Source: Lachnospiraceae bacterium (GTDB taxonomy: Bacteria > Bacillota > Clostridia > Lachnospirales > Lachnospiraceae). Taken from it: a DNA stretch of 42,666 bases. Position 1 is the first letter of the stretch, and every line of letters begins with the position of its first letter. Shown here piece by piece: positions 33,064-41,608 of the stretch. The stretch covers positions 1-42,666 of the forward strand of contig JAILHY010000043.1 in the NCBI GenBank assembly GCA_024695575.1, given 5' to 3'. Position numbers and translations under genes: made by a program. The notes under the pieces were generated by a model, which was given only the letters and a program-made list of their open reading frames with translations, did not search any database and was not told the DNA's origin.

Positions 33064-33120
33064 TGTCATCCTGAGCGACTGTCGTTCTCTTTTAGAGGGC
33101 GGCAGGAGTCGAAGGATCTT
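33064..33120. repeat. Short palindromic repeat (TGTCATCCTGAGC family), ABC copy
   Basis: It starts TGTCATCCTGAGC and ends GGAGTCGAAGGATCTT like the copy before pgk, but with a different centre (GACTGTCGTTCTC then TTTTAGAGGGCGGC). It lies between the two ABC genes and ends 13 bases before the GAGG ribosome site of the second. Confidence 0.75.
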
Positions 33121-33145
33121 ATATTTTGAATTTTGAGGTATTTTT

Positions 33146-34915
33146 ATGTCTATAAATGCAATAAAAGAAGACGAGTGGGTTTCCGATGTCAGCAAGCGTG
33201 AGACCATCGGCCGACTTTTAAAGTATCTTCTTAAATACAAAAAGAAGATCATAATCGTTTTATTTATAATGATCTATTGTGTTGCGGTAAGCATCGTGAA
33301 CCCGCTGTTCATCGAATCCGCAATAGATGATTACATTACACCGGGGAACTTTAAGGGGCTCATCGGCCTGATCGCCGCAGCCCTTGCCGTTAATATCGTG
33401 TGGATACTGCTTGTAAAGCTTCGTATGCACATGATGGCAACGGTAACCAACAACGCGGTAAAGACCATCAGGGAAGAGGTTTTCGAACACTTACAGACAC
33501 TGGATTTTAAGTACTTTGACTCAAGACCTACAGGAAAGATCTTATCCCGTGTAATGAGTGATGTTAATTCGCTTAACAATGTAATGTCCAACCTGGTACT
33601 TACCCTGATACCCGATTCCATCCTGCTTGTTGGGATAGTGGTAATCATGCTCATTAAGGACTGGCGCCTTGCATTGTTTGCAATGGCGGGCTTCCCGCTT
33701 TTGATCGTTTCAATAACGGCACTTGAAAACCTGTGCCACAAAAACTGGAAGAACGTCCGCAGAAAATCATCAAACGTAGCGGCCTTCATCCACGAGGAGA
33801 TCGCGGGAATCCGCATTGTTAAGTCCTATTCCGCGGAAGAAGAAACCCTTGAAACCTTTGACGAACTTTTGAAGGAGCACAAGGAAAGCTTCCTTAAGGC
33901 GGTAAGGATCAACGATCTTTACAATCCTTTTATCGAGATCGGCTGGGCCATAAGTTCCTTTGCAATGTATTTTGCGGCCATCAAGATAATCGGGATCGAT
34001 AACCTTACAATCGGTACACTCATAGCCTTCGGAAGCTACATCGGACTTTTCTGGCAGCCCATTTCAAGCCTCGGTGATTTTTACAACCAGCTTGTGACCA
34101 ACATTGCGGCTGCAGAGCGTGTGTTTGATGTACTTGATACGGCACCCGAGATCAGTGATGAAACTGGTGTCACAGAGCTTCCGCCCATCGAAGGTGGAGT
34201 GGTTTTCGACAACGTTACTTTTGCCTATGAGGACAAAGTAAAAGTATTAAAAGATGTTTCTTTTGCCATTAAACCGGGAGAAACAATAGCACTTGTAGGC
34301 CCTACGGGCGCAGGTAAAACAACAATAGTCAACCTTATCAGCAGGTTCTACGATCCTGAGGAAGGTGCGGTACTCATTGACGGACATGATATTAAGAACG
34401 TGACCATCGAAAGTCTGAGACAGCAGATGGGAATCATGACCCAGGATAATTTCCTGTTTTCGGGTACCATACGTGACAACATCCGCTATGGTAAGCTGGA
34501 TGCAACGGATGAAGAAATTGAAAATGCAGCCAAGATCGTTAATGCCCACGAGTTCATCATGAAACTTGAAAAAGGTTACGACACCGAGCTTGCAGAGCGG
34601 GGAAGCGGACTTTCCGTAGGCCAGCGACAGCTCATTGCTTTTGCCCGCACCATTATTTCCGATCCCAAGATACTGATACTTGACGAAGCAACTAGTTCCA
34701 TCGATACCAAGAACGAACTCATGGTTCAGCAGGGTATCGCAGCGATCCTTAAAGGTCGTACGTCCTTCGTAATCGCACACAGGCTTTCAACAATACGCAA
34801 GGCTGACAGGATCTTTGTTGTGGATGACGGGCACATCGTTGAAGAGGGAAATCACGAGCAGCTGATGGATGCCCACGGTATTTATTACAACCTTTCAACA
34901 GCTCAGGCGGTTTAA
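33146..34915 (+). CDS. ABC exporter half-subunit, catalytic-site member (BmrD/TM288-like)
   Basis: The 589-residue half-transporter has six hydrophobic segments, coupling-helix region FDSRPTGKILSRVMSDV, Walker A GPTGAGKTT, signature LSVGQRQL and a canonical Walker B ILILDEATSSID. It keeps the catalytic glutamate, while its signature has valine in place of the first glycine of LSGGQ. This is the complementary pattern to its partner: one consensus and one degenerate ATP site per heterodimer, as in BmrCD, LmrCD and TM287/288. The 151 bp gap to the first subunit holds a tandem duplication and a palindromic repeat but no terminator, so one transcript is expected. Confidence 0.9.
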   Translation: MSINAIKEDEWVSDVSKRETIGRLLKYLLKYKKKIIIVLFIMIYCVAVSIVNPLFIESAIDDYITPGNFKGLIGLIAAALAVNIVWILLVKLRMHMMATVTNNAVKTIREEVFEHLQTLDFKYFDSRPTGKILSRVMSDVNSLNNVMSNLVLTLIPDSILLVGIVVIMLIKDWRLALFAMAGFPLLIVSITALENLCHKNWKNVRRKSSNVAAFIHEEIAGIRIVKSYSAEEETLETFDELLKEHKESFLKAVRINDLYNPFIEIGWAISSFAMYFAAIKIIGIDNLTIGTLIAFGSYIGLFWQPISSLGDFYNQLVTNIAAAERVFDVLDTAPEISDETGVTELPPIEGGVVFDNVTFAYEDKVKVLKDVSFAIKPGETIALVGPTGAGKTTIVNLISRFYDPEEGAVLIDGHDIKNVTIESLRQQMGIMTQDNFLFSGTIRDNIRYGKLDATDEEIENAAKIVNAHEFIMKLEKGYDTELAERGSGLSVGQRQLIAFARTIISDPKILILDEATSSIDTKNELMVQQGIAAILKGRTSFVIAHRLSTIRKADRIFVVDDGHIVEEGNHEQLMDAHGIYYNLSTAQAV

Positions 34916-34917
34916 AA

Positions 34918-34946
34918 TTGCATTTTTCACTCCATGTGTATATAAT
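34918..34946 (+). promoter_or_regulatory. Promoter of the FecR-domain gene
   Basis: TTGCAT (34918-34923), 17 bp, perfect TATAAT (34941-34946); start predicted near 34953. The promoter overlaps the left arm of the hairpin at 34928-34985, so transcripts from it lack that arm. Confidence 0.65.
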
Positions 34947-34992
34947 GAGATAGATTATTTATAATCTGTTGATACACATGGGGTGATTTTTT
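34928..34992 (+). terminator. Terminator-like hairpin covering the next gene's ribosome site
   Basis: CACTCCATGTGTAT (34928-34941) pairs with ATACACATGGGGTG (34972-34985) over 14 bp with one G-U pair, followed by ATTTTTTA. The loop holds a nested perfect hairpin AGATTAT/ATAATCT (34952-34967). The right arm includes GGGGTG, the ribosome site of the FecR gene whose ATG is at 34993. Read-through RNA from the ABC genes would terminate here or hide that site. Confidence 0.7.
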
Positions 34993-37008
34993 ATGGATTC
35001 AGAAGCCAGCATGTCCGCTGACAGAGGCTTTATTATAAGTCTTTCTGTTATCGGTGTGGCCGGGATAGGGATTATTTTCCTTATTATTTCCCTTCTTTTT
35101 GGCCGCGGGGACGCTTCAATAGATCTTCGCCTTCAGCGTAAGGCGGGTTCCGTAAGCCTTTATGACACCAAAGGAAAAGAACGGGCCATTAACGAAGATG
35201 TGCGCTTAAGATCCGGTCAGAGCATCGGAACCAAGGAAGACAGTCTCGTTATGGTTGCCCTTGATGATAGTAAGCACATAACTCTCGATGAATGCAGTCT
35301 GGCGGAAGTCAGATCAGACGGCGGGAAGTTTGAGTTAAACCTTGTAGAGGGTAATCTTTTCTTTAATGTCAACCGTAAGCTTGCGGAGGACGAAGCATTT
35401 GCAATCAGTACAGAGACCATGGTCTGCAGGATTCGCGGCACATCCGGATACAGAGGATATGACAGTGCCGGGAATGAGATTCTTTTGGTTACCGACGGTA
35501 TCGTGGAAGTCTCTGTTATCAAGGATCAGACCGGCGAAAACATCACGGAAACTGCTGCTCCCGGAGAGAGCATCACCATAGTTAAGGATGTTGACGCTGA
35601 GGGTAACGAAGTTAAGTCTTTAGTCAAGGGCACCTTCAGGGAGGAAGATCTTCCTGCAGTGGCTCTTGATGCCATAAACAAAGATCCGGAGCTTTCCATG
35701 CGAGTTACGGAAGCCACGGGATTCTCCGAAGAAAAGCTTGAATTCCTGCACAAGGTCTTCAGTACTCCCGGAACTTCCATGGTGGGTTCGGCCGCAGAGG
35801 ATCTTAAATCAACGGGTATTTCCGATTCCCTGCCCTTAATGGGCTCAATTTCCGAAACAATGGTTTCCATAGCTAACCGCGCAGCTGATGCTTCGGGCGG
35901 TTCATTTTCAGTGGAACAGGCTATACTAACCGGTGCCCGCACAACCATCGATCAGGCGGTGGATTCGGGCTACTCTAAGGAAAGTGTGGCGTCTCTTTCA
36001 ACAGAGACCATAGACTGTGCCATAGCTCTTACCGACAAGGCAGCGGAGGCGGGCCTTGAAGAAGAAGAACTTGTTACCGTGGTAAATACGGTTACGGATA
36101 CAATAAACGAAACAGTTGTCTACATGAGTAAAGATGACTACGAGTCGGGGCTTGTAAGCGACACTGTGGGAACTATAGAATCTGCCATCAGTGAAGCCAT
36201 AGAGACAGCTTCCAATGTGGGCGGGGACGAGGTTCTTTTGTCTGTATCAAATGTATCTCACGAACTTAAGGAAACCCTTACGGAAGTTAAGAAGGAAGCG
36301 CTGGCGGAAGACAGTTTGACCAGCGAAGTCAACAGTGCATCAGATTCCCTTACAGCAAGCGAAGAACCAGAAGAAAGCAGCAAAGAAACACGTTCCGATA
36401 AAAACGAAACTTCGGTTTCCGTATTTAGGACCACCAGCGCCGGAATAACCTCAGATGCCGGTTCGGAAGTAATGGAATCAGAGGTACTGACAGATGCTTC
36501 CGGGTCTAAACCTGAATCCGAATCAGCAGATGAGACAGGAGCGTCCGTCGAACCTTATCCTATTGTACTTGAGGCAGTTAACTGCAGTGTCACCTTCATG
36601 ATCGGGGAGGAGATAATCGAATCTGCCAAGGCCGGTGACGTGGTATCTGTTTTGATTGTTCCGGGAGCCGAAGATTATGTCATGGACGGGGAAATTCTGA
36701 TAACCGATGCTGACGGCCGGGTAATACCTTTTGACGCGGAAACGGTTTCTTTTACAATGCCGGAAAGCGCTGTTACCGTTTCGGTTAAGTTTAAGGCAGC
36801 GGTAGAGGTTCCTGATCAGAATGGCAGTGATACCGACAATTCAAGCGAAGATGTGACGGGAATAAGCGATTCCTCAAGTGCTTCGGCTGAAGGTGCGGAG
36901 AACCACGAAGATACGGCCGGCGCCACTGACACAAGTGTCGAAAATATTGATCAGTCCGGTGATCATAAGGATTCGGACGATTCCGCCATAACAGGCGGTA
37001 ACGATTAG
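34993..37008 (+). CDS. FecR-domain membrane-anchored surface protein
   Basis: The 671-residue protein has one N-terminal membrane segment (about 13-36), then a FecR-like domain (about 45-200: RLRSGQSIGTKEDSLVMVAL, VRSDGGKFELNLVEGNLFFNV and MVCRIRGTSGYRGY). A long acidic Ala/Ser/Thr/Glu-rich helical stretch (about 215-510) and a beta module ending TVSFTMPESAVTVSVKF (about 520-610) follow, then an acidic Ser/Asp-rich tail. The orientation should put most of it outside the cell. FecR domains in Firmicutes often occur as generic surface modules, not iron regulators. No sigma factor is adjacent, though one lies 4.6 kb downstream. It is followed by a deacetylase gene after 7 bp. Function unknown; envelope sensing or wall binding is an inference. 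Confidence 0.7.
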   Translation: MDSEASMSADRGFIISLSVIGVAGIGIIFLIISLLFGRGDASIDLRLQRKAGSVSLYDTKGKERAINEDVRLRSGQSIGTKEDSLVMVALDDSKHITLDECSLAEVRSDGGKFELNLVEGNLFFNVNRKLAEDEAFAISTETMVCRIRGTSGYRGYDSAGNEILLVTDGIVEVSVIKDQTGENITETAAPGESITIVKDVDAEGNEVKSLVKGTFREEDLPAVALDAINKDPELSMRVTEATGFSEEKLEFLHKVFSTPGTSMVGSAAEDLKSTGISDSLPLMGSISETMVSIANRAADASGGSFSVEQAILTGARTTIDQAVDSGYSKESVASLSTETIDCAIALTDKAAEAGLEEEELVTVVNTVTDTINETVVYMSKDDYESGLVSDTVGTIESAISEAIETASNVGGDEVLLSVSNVSHELKETLTEVKKEALAEDSLTSEVNSASDSLTASEEPEESSKETRSDKNETSVSVFRTTSAGITSDAGSEVMESEVLTDASGSKPESESADETGASVEPYPIVLEAVNCSVTFMIGEEIIESAKAGDVVSVLIVPGAEDYVMDGEILITDADGRVIPFDAETVSFTMPESAVTVSVKFKAAVEVPDQNGSDTDNSSEDVTGISDSSSASAEGAENHEDTAGATDTSVENIDQSGDHKDSDDSAITGGND

Positions 37009-37015
37009 GAGGCTT

Positions 37016-37834
37016 ATGAAGAAAGCATATATTTCTTTTCCCGGTGGTTGTTCCAAAGCTCTTACCATGAGTTATGATGACGGCAAAGAGGAAGACCGCA
37101 GACTTATAGATATATTTAATGCTAACGGGATCAAGGCTACTTTTAACTTAAACTACGGACTTATGGTTTCGGATCCCGTTAATAAGGATCATGTCCGCAT
37201 TCCCGTGGCGGATATAAAGGAGCTGTATAAGGGCCACGAGATCGCAACCCATACCTATACTCATCCCACCCTCGCAAGATGCCCTCTCACGGAGGTGGCT
37301 TACGAGATTCTTGAAGACAGGAAGGGGCTTGAAAGTATTACGGGTAAGCCCGTTCGCGGTCACGCTTATCCCAACGGGTCATATTCTGATGAGATCAAGG
37401 TTCTTTTTAAGGAACTTGGTATCGCCTATGCCAGAGTGACGGCTACCGATACTTCTTTTTCCTTGCCTGTTGATCCCTATGAGTGGAAGCCTACCGCTCA
37501 CCACAATGATCCTGAATTAATGGACAAGGCGCAGTTCTTTGTGGACTTTAAGAAATACCAGTATCTTAAGCTTATGTATGTCTGGGGACACAGCTACGAG
37601 TTTGCGGATCGTGACAACTGGGACGTAATTGAGAGATTTGCCGAAACCGTCGGACGCAAGGATGATATCTGGTACGCAACCAATATCGAGATAATCGATT
37701 ACATGGATGCTGCCAAGCGCTTACAGTTTGGCGCGGATAACGGCTTTGTATACAATCCTTCCGCACTTACGGTTTGCCTTGATATAGACGGGCATTTCGC
37801 CGAGGTCGGAGCGGGAGAGCTCAAAGAACTATAA
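37016..37834 (+). CDS. Polysaccharide deacetylase (NodB/CE4 family)
   Basis: The 272-residue protein has CE4 motifs: motif 1 TMSYDDG with paired aspartates near residue 20, motif 2 HTYTHPTLARC with two metal-binding histidines, and motif 3 RGHAYPNGSYSD. A late HSYEF could supply a further histidine. It should remove acetyl groups from an N- or O-acetylated glycan. There is no signal peptide or membrane segment, so this is a cytoplasmic member, unlike peptidoglycan deacetylases. An AGGAGG overlaps the stop of the FecR gene, so the two are likely co-transcribed. Substrate is not predictable. Confidence 0.85.
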   Translation: MKKAYISFPGGCSKALTMSYDDGKEEDRRLIDIFNANGIKATFNLNYGLMVSDPVNKDHVRIPVADIKELYKGHEIATHTYTHPTLARCPLTEVAYEILEDRKGLESITGKPVRGHAYPNGSYSDEIKVLFKELGIAYARVTATDTSFSLPVDPYEWKPTAHHNDPELMDKAQFFVDFKKYQYLKLMYVWGHSYEFADRDNWDVIERFAETVGRKDDIWYATNIEIIDYMDAAKRLQFGADNGFVYNPSALTVCLDIDGHFAEVGAGELKEL

Positions 37835-37856
37835 ACCTTTAAAGACTGGTTTCGTC

Positions 37857-38432
37857 ATGAAATTTGATATAGTTAATTTCTTAAAAACAAAAAGAACCTA
37901 CAGAAAATTCAAGCAGATCCCTGTGCCCGGAGATGCGCTTCAGGCCATTATGCTTGCGGGACAGCTTTATTCCTGTGGGGCTAATAAACAAAGTATCAAG
38001 TACGTTATCGTCAACAAGCCAGAGGATGTTTATGTTGTTAACGGCCTTGTGAAGTGGGCGGCATATCTTCCCAAGGAAGTGGGAACTCCCGCCAAGGGCG
38101 AAACTCCCGTTATGTACATCGCAGTAATTCAGGATACGGATATTGAACCCGTCAATGACACCTCGGCGGGACTTGCCATAGGAAACATGCAGTCCACCGC
38201 CTGGTATTTCGGTATCGGATCCTGCATTATGGGCGCCATCGACAGACCCAAGCTTAAATCCTTCCTTAAGATTCCGCAGAAGATGAAGCTTCATTCAATG
38301 ATAGCTTTCGGTTATCCCATGATCGAATCCGAGCCTGTGGAATGTGACGGAGACGTTAAGTATTACATCAACGAAAAGGGCGGATACTCGGTTCCCAAGC
38401 GCCCTATAGACGAAATATACAGATTTCTGTGA
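37857..38432 (+). CDS. Nitroreductase-family flavoprotein
   Basis: This 191-residue protein has the nitroreductase layout: N-terminal IVNFLKTKRTYRKFKQIPVP for FMN phosphate contacts, the segment AGQLYSCGANKQSIKYVIVN, central ASTA-like AGLAIGNMQSTAWYFGIGSCIMG, and GYPMIESEPVE near the end. It should be an FMN enzyme using NAD(P)H to reduce nitro-compounds, quinones or related groups. It starts 22 bp after the deacetylase gene with only a weak ribosome site, so it may depend on translational coupling. Natural substrate is unknown. Confidence 0.8.
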   Translation: MKFDIVNFLKTKRTYRKFKQIPVPGDALQAIMLAGQLYSCGANKQSIKYVIVNKPEDVYVVNGLVKWAAYLPKEVGTPAKGETPVMYIAVIQDTDIEPVNDTSAGLAIGNMQSTAWYFGIGSCIMGAIDRPKLKSFLKIPQKMKLHSMIAFGYPMIESEPVECDGDVKYYINEKGGYSVPKRPIDEIYRFL

Positions 38433-38462
38433 TAAGTCTCAATTGACCCGGTGGGAGAGGCT

Positions 38463-39629
38463 ATGCTTACTTTTTTAATCAAACTTTTGATCAAAAACCC
38501 GGAAGATCCCGCATCCCGTAGCAAATACGGGATACTTTGCGGAATCTACGGGATATTTTTAAATTTTTTTCTTTTTGCGGCCAAATACGTGATAGGAACA
38601 CTTTCGGGCGCAATTTCCATTGTTGCCGATGCTTTCAACAACTTAAGCGATGCTGCGTCTTCGGTGGTTTCCGTTATCGGTATCAGACTTTCAAACCATG
38701 CCCCTGACTTAAAGCATCCCTACGGACACGGAAGGATCGAGTATCTGGCGGGTCTTGCGGTTTCTGCGGTGATCGTTGTGGTTGGCCACAATCTGATGGT
38801 TGAATCCTTTCACAGGATATTAAATCCGGTGGATGTGGAGTTTTCACCGGCTCTTGTCATAGTTCTTGCTTTATCCGTTGCCGTTAAGCTCTATATGTCT
38901 GCCTACAACCGAAATATCGGGCGAAAGATCGATTCGCTTCCTTTGATGGCCACAAGCGTAGATTCCTTAAGTGACTCCGTTGCCACAGGCGCGGTGCTGG
39001 TTTCTGCCGTTATAGCTCATTTCACGGGCTTAAGGCTTGATGGTTATGCAGGACTCGTAGTAGGTCTCCTTATCATAATTGCCGGTATCAAGGCGGCAAA
39101 AGAAACCGTTTCGCCCCTTCTTGGCCAGGCTCCGGATCCTGAGTTTATCAAAAAGGTAGAGGAAATAGTCGGAAGCTCGTCTGTGGTTGTTGGAATGCAC
39201 GATCTTATCGTCCATGATTACGGCCCCGGTCGTGTAATGATCTCCCTTCATGCGGAGGTTCCAGGAGACGGCAATATCTTTGAACTTCATGACGAGATTG
39301 ATCTTCTGGAACTTAAGTTAAACCGTGAGTTAAACTGCCACGCCGTGATCCACATGGATCCCGTGGAGGTGGGTAATCCCGTGGTTGACGCCCTCAAGCA
39401 GATGGTAAAAGAAACCGTGGGCGGAGCGATCAAAGGAGCTGATATTCATGATTTCAGAGTGTCTGCCGGACCTACTCACAAAAACCTTATTTTTGATGTG
39501 GTGGTTCCTTTTTCGGTAAAGCTTAAGGATGAAGAAGTAAAAGACCTTATTCAGCAGGAAGTCCGGAAGAAGGACAAGACCTGCTTTACCGTCATTACCG
39601 TTGACAGGGATTTTACGGGTGGTAAATGA
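38463..39629 (+). CDS. Cation diffusion facilitator, probable Mn-type exporter
   Basis: The 388-residue protein has six hydrophobic segments and a cytoplasmic C-terminal domain of about 175 residues containing HDLIVHDYGPG and HAVIHMDPVEVG. The metal sites read DAFNNLSD in helix 2 and DSLSD in helix 5. The Asn/Asp form in place of the usual His of zinc members is the pattern reported for manganese CDF proteins (MntE-like), so Mn2+ export is favoured. The ATG at 38463 follows GGGAGAGG; an in-frame GTG at 38451 overlaps that site. The stop overlaps the start of the sigma-factor gene (ATGA). Confidence 0.82.
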   Translation: MLTFLIKLLIKNPEDPASRSKYGILCGIYGIFLNFFLFAAKYVIGTLSGAISIVADAFNNLSDAASSVVSVIGIRLSNHAPDLKHPYGHGRIEYLAGLAVSAVIVVVGHNLMVESFHRILNPVDVEFSPALVIVLALSVAVKLYMSAYNRNIGRKIDSLPLMATSVDSLSDSVATGAVLVSAVIAHFTGLRLDGYAGLVVGLLIIIAGIKAAKETVSPLLGQAPDPEFIKKVEEIVGSSSVVVGMHDLIVHDYGPGRVMISLHAEVPGDGNIFELHDEIDLLELKLNRELNCHAVIHMDPVEVGNPVVDALKQMVKETVGGAIKGADIHDFRVSAGPTHKNLIFDVVVPFSVKLKDEEVKDLIQQEVRKKDKTCFTVITVDRDFTGGK

Positions 39630-40174
39630 ATGATTTTGAATTATATCAAAACTTCATAAGTGCAGGAGACGAAAACTCCTTCCGTACATTATTCGAGCGC
39701 TACCGGGAACCACTTACTTACTTCCTGTACGGTCTCGTCGGTAATCTTGATGACGCCGAAGAACTCATGCTCGATGTCTTTGCTGCTGTTTCTTCAGGCC
39801 TTGCCAGGTACAGAGAGCAGGAGGGTGCGGCCTTTAAGACCTGGCTTTACAGTGTTGCCAGAAACAAAGCGAAGATGTTCCTTAGAAAACACACTGTTGA
39901 GTTTCTGCCATTAGATGAATTGCTTGATCTTGTCCCAACTGACAATGTTCAGGATCCATTTATAGATGTTCTTTTGGATAATGAGCGTAATTCCGGGCTT
40001 TATCAGGCGCTTGGAATGATTAGGCCTGACTACAGGGTAGTGCTTTATCTTACATATTTCGAAGGTATGAAGCCGAAAGAAGTAAGCCGGGTTTTGCATA
40101 AATCGGTAAAACCGGTTTATAATCTTATTAGCAGAGGAAAAACAACTCTCAGATCTTTGCTTGAAAGGACTTAA
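39626..40174 (+). CDS. ECF-type RNA polymerase sigma factor
   Basis: The 182-residue protein has a sigma region 2 (about 17-85: FRTLFERYREPLTYFLYGL, DDAEELMLDVFAAV, FKTWLYSVARNKAK) and a region 4 helix-turn-helix (about 125-180: LGMIRPDYRVVLYLTYFEG, PKEVSRVLHKSVKPVYNL). No regions 1.1 or 3 are present, as in ECF sigma factors. It is coupled to the cation exporter upstream (ATGA) and to the 7-TM protein downstream (TAATG). No classical single-helix anti-sigma gene follows; the 7-TM protein or a protein elsewhere would have to take that role. Its promoter class is unknown. Confidence 0.88.
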   Translation: MNDFELYQNFISAGDENSFRTLFERYREPLTYFLYGLVGNLDDAEELMLDVFAAVSSGLARYREQEGAAFKTWLYSVARNKAKMFLRKHTVEFLPLDELLDLVPTDNVQDPFIDVLLDNERNSGLYQALGMIRPDYRVVLYLTYFEGMKPKEVSRVLHKSVKPVYNLISRGKTTLRSLLERT

Positions 40175-40953
40175 TGCCCGTGAGTTCTTTACTGCTTCAG
40201 GATATAGTAGTAAATATATTGCAGATTCTTGTCCTTGTTTTTGTGATCTTTCGTGTTTCTCGCTTCTACAGAGAGGATAAAGGTCTGTTCCCTTTGTTCT
40301 TTGCTTTTGCAATGTTCAGTTTATTGCTTAGCGATATCTATTATCTTGTCTATGATTTTTTTCATCCCTATACCCGCATGCCGTTTGCGGCCAATGAAAT
40401 AGCAGAGTGCGCAACAGTGCTTCTTTTGTCTGCAGGTCTTGAATCCGGAGTCTGTAAAAAGAAAGGTTTTAAGATCGTGCCTTTCGTAATATCATTTTTA
40501 TTTATCACGCTTAATATTACACTTTGGATAGCCTGGAGCGGAGAGTGGATCCAGGATATCGTGTTCGGACTGCCTTACGTATATTTCATGTATCTTCTGA
40601 TAGTGGGAATTATGGATTACAACGCTCTTTCTTCAAAATTTGGAGTTTTGTTAGCAATCCTTACATCCCTTGTTGTCATACCGGATGCTTTGGAAGTTTG
40701 GGTTCCGGTGCTTTCTGATAAACACTTGTCAATGTATGCATATATTCCCTTAACTGCCATATCTTTGATATTGTTTATACTTTCAATAAAAGAAAAAGAA
40801 GATAATGATAAGAAACTGCTGATTTCACTTTTATTCTTCCTTTGGTCTATACTTGCCATGTATATGAGCGGCGGAGTATTTTATACGGCAGCTCAGGTTG
40901 TTAATACGGGAGCAATTATTATATGTACGCTGAAAATATCCTCATCTGTATAG
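40174..40953 (+). CDS. Seven-transmembrane protein of unknown function
   Basis: I do not recognise this 259-residue protein. It has about seven to eight hydrophobic segments with short loops and no soluble domain (first segment ILQILVLVFVIFRV, last VVNTGAIIICTLKIS). The layout resembles the membrane input domains of some histidine kinases, but no kinase part follows. It starts one base inside the sigma-factor stop and overlaps the PrsW-like gene by 31 bp, so the three are almost certainly one transcript. Position suggests a membrane partner or regulator of the sigma factor; this is inference only. Confidence 0.6.
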   Translation: MPVSSLLLQDIVVNILQILVLVFVIFRVSRFYREDKGLFPLFFAFAMFSLLLSDIYYLVYDFFHPYTRMPFAANEIAECATVLLLSAGLESGVCKKKGFKIVPFVISFLFITLNITLWIAWSGEWIQDIVFGLPYVYFMYLLIVGIMDYNALSSKFGVLLAILTSLVVIPDALEVWVPVLSDKHLSMYAYIPLTAISLILFILSIKEKEDNDKKLLISLLFFLWSILAMYMSGGVFYTAAQVVNTGAIIICTLKISSSV

Positions 40954-41540
40954 CAATCCCGTTGTTTATCGCCCTTTTCTTCATCAAAGGGGGCGCCAAA
41001 CGGTTTTTGTTCGCATTCCTGATCGGAATGGGAGTGTGTTTGCTGTCTGCATATATCGGAGGATTCCTTGAATCTGCATCCGGGATGACTTTGGAAGATA
41101 CTTCTGTATTTATTTCGCCGGTCACGGAGGAGATCATGAAATTCCTTCCGGTTTTACTTTATCTTTTTCTTTTTGAACCCGGGGGTGAAGAATTTGTTAT
41201 GGTGGCTCTCGGAACGGGAGCCGGCTTTGCTACTCTTGAAAACTGCTGCTATATACTTACCACCGGAGCCACGGAGTTACCTTATATCATGGTTCGTGGT
41301 ATGTCTGTGGGAGTCATGCATCTAATGAGTATGGCGGTACTTTCTTTTGGCGTTAATCTTTTAAGGAAACATGAGATCCTTTCTTTTGCCGGTATTATAG
41401 GAGCTCTTTCATTGTCTGTATCCTTTCACGGTCTGTATAATCTTATGGTGTCGGAACCCGGAGTTACAGCATATATCGGATATGCGCTTCCGTTAGCCTG
41501 TGCGCTGGCTCTTAGATTGAGAATAGGAATGAAGAAATAG
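40923..41540 (+). CDS. PrsW-family intramembrane protease
   Basis: The 205-residue membrane protein has about seven hydrophobic segments and the PrsW motif set: EExxK at E69/E70/K73 in PVTEEIMKFLP, E106-N107 in GFATLENCCY, H133 in GVMHLMSM and H169 in FHGLYN. In Bacillus subtilis PrsW cuts the anti-sigma factor RsiW to release an ECF sigma factor, and here the gene is two downstream of an ECF-like sigma factor in the same apparent operon. The 31 bp overlap with the 7-TM gene implies coupled translation; no clear ribosome site was needed to choose this ATG, which is the first in frame. It may instead be a CPBP-like relative, but the EExxK and EN motifs favour PrsW. Confidence 0.82.
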   Translation: MYAENILICIAIPLFIALFFIKGGAKRFLFAFLIGMGVCLLSAYIGGFLESASGMTLEDTSVFISPVTEEIMKFLPVLLYLFLFEPGGEEFVMVALGTGAGFATLENCCYILTTGATELPYIMVRGMSVGVMHLMSMAVLSFGVNLLRKHEILSFAGIIGALSLSVSFHGLYNLMVSEPGVTAYIGYALPLACALALRLRIGMKK

Positions 41541-41608
41541 AAAAATTTATATTTTATGTGAGTAAAAAAGAAAATTCCTGCAATAAAATAGTGTTAGATA
41601 ATATTTTG

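Noticed and set aside
34993-37008. FecR-domain protein as the direct anti-sigma partner of the downstream sigma factor
   Set aside because: It lacks a cytoplasmic anti-sigma domain of useful length, and three other genes lie between them.
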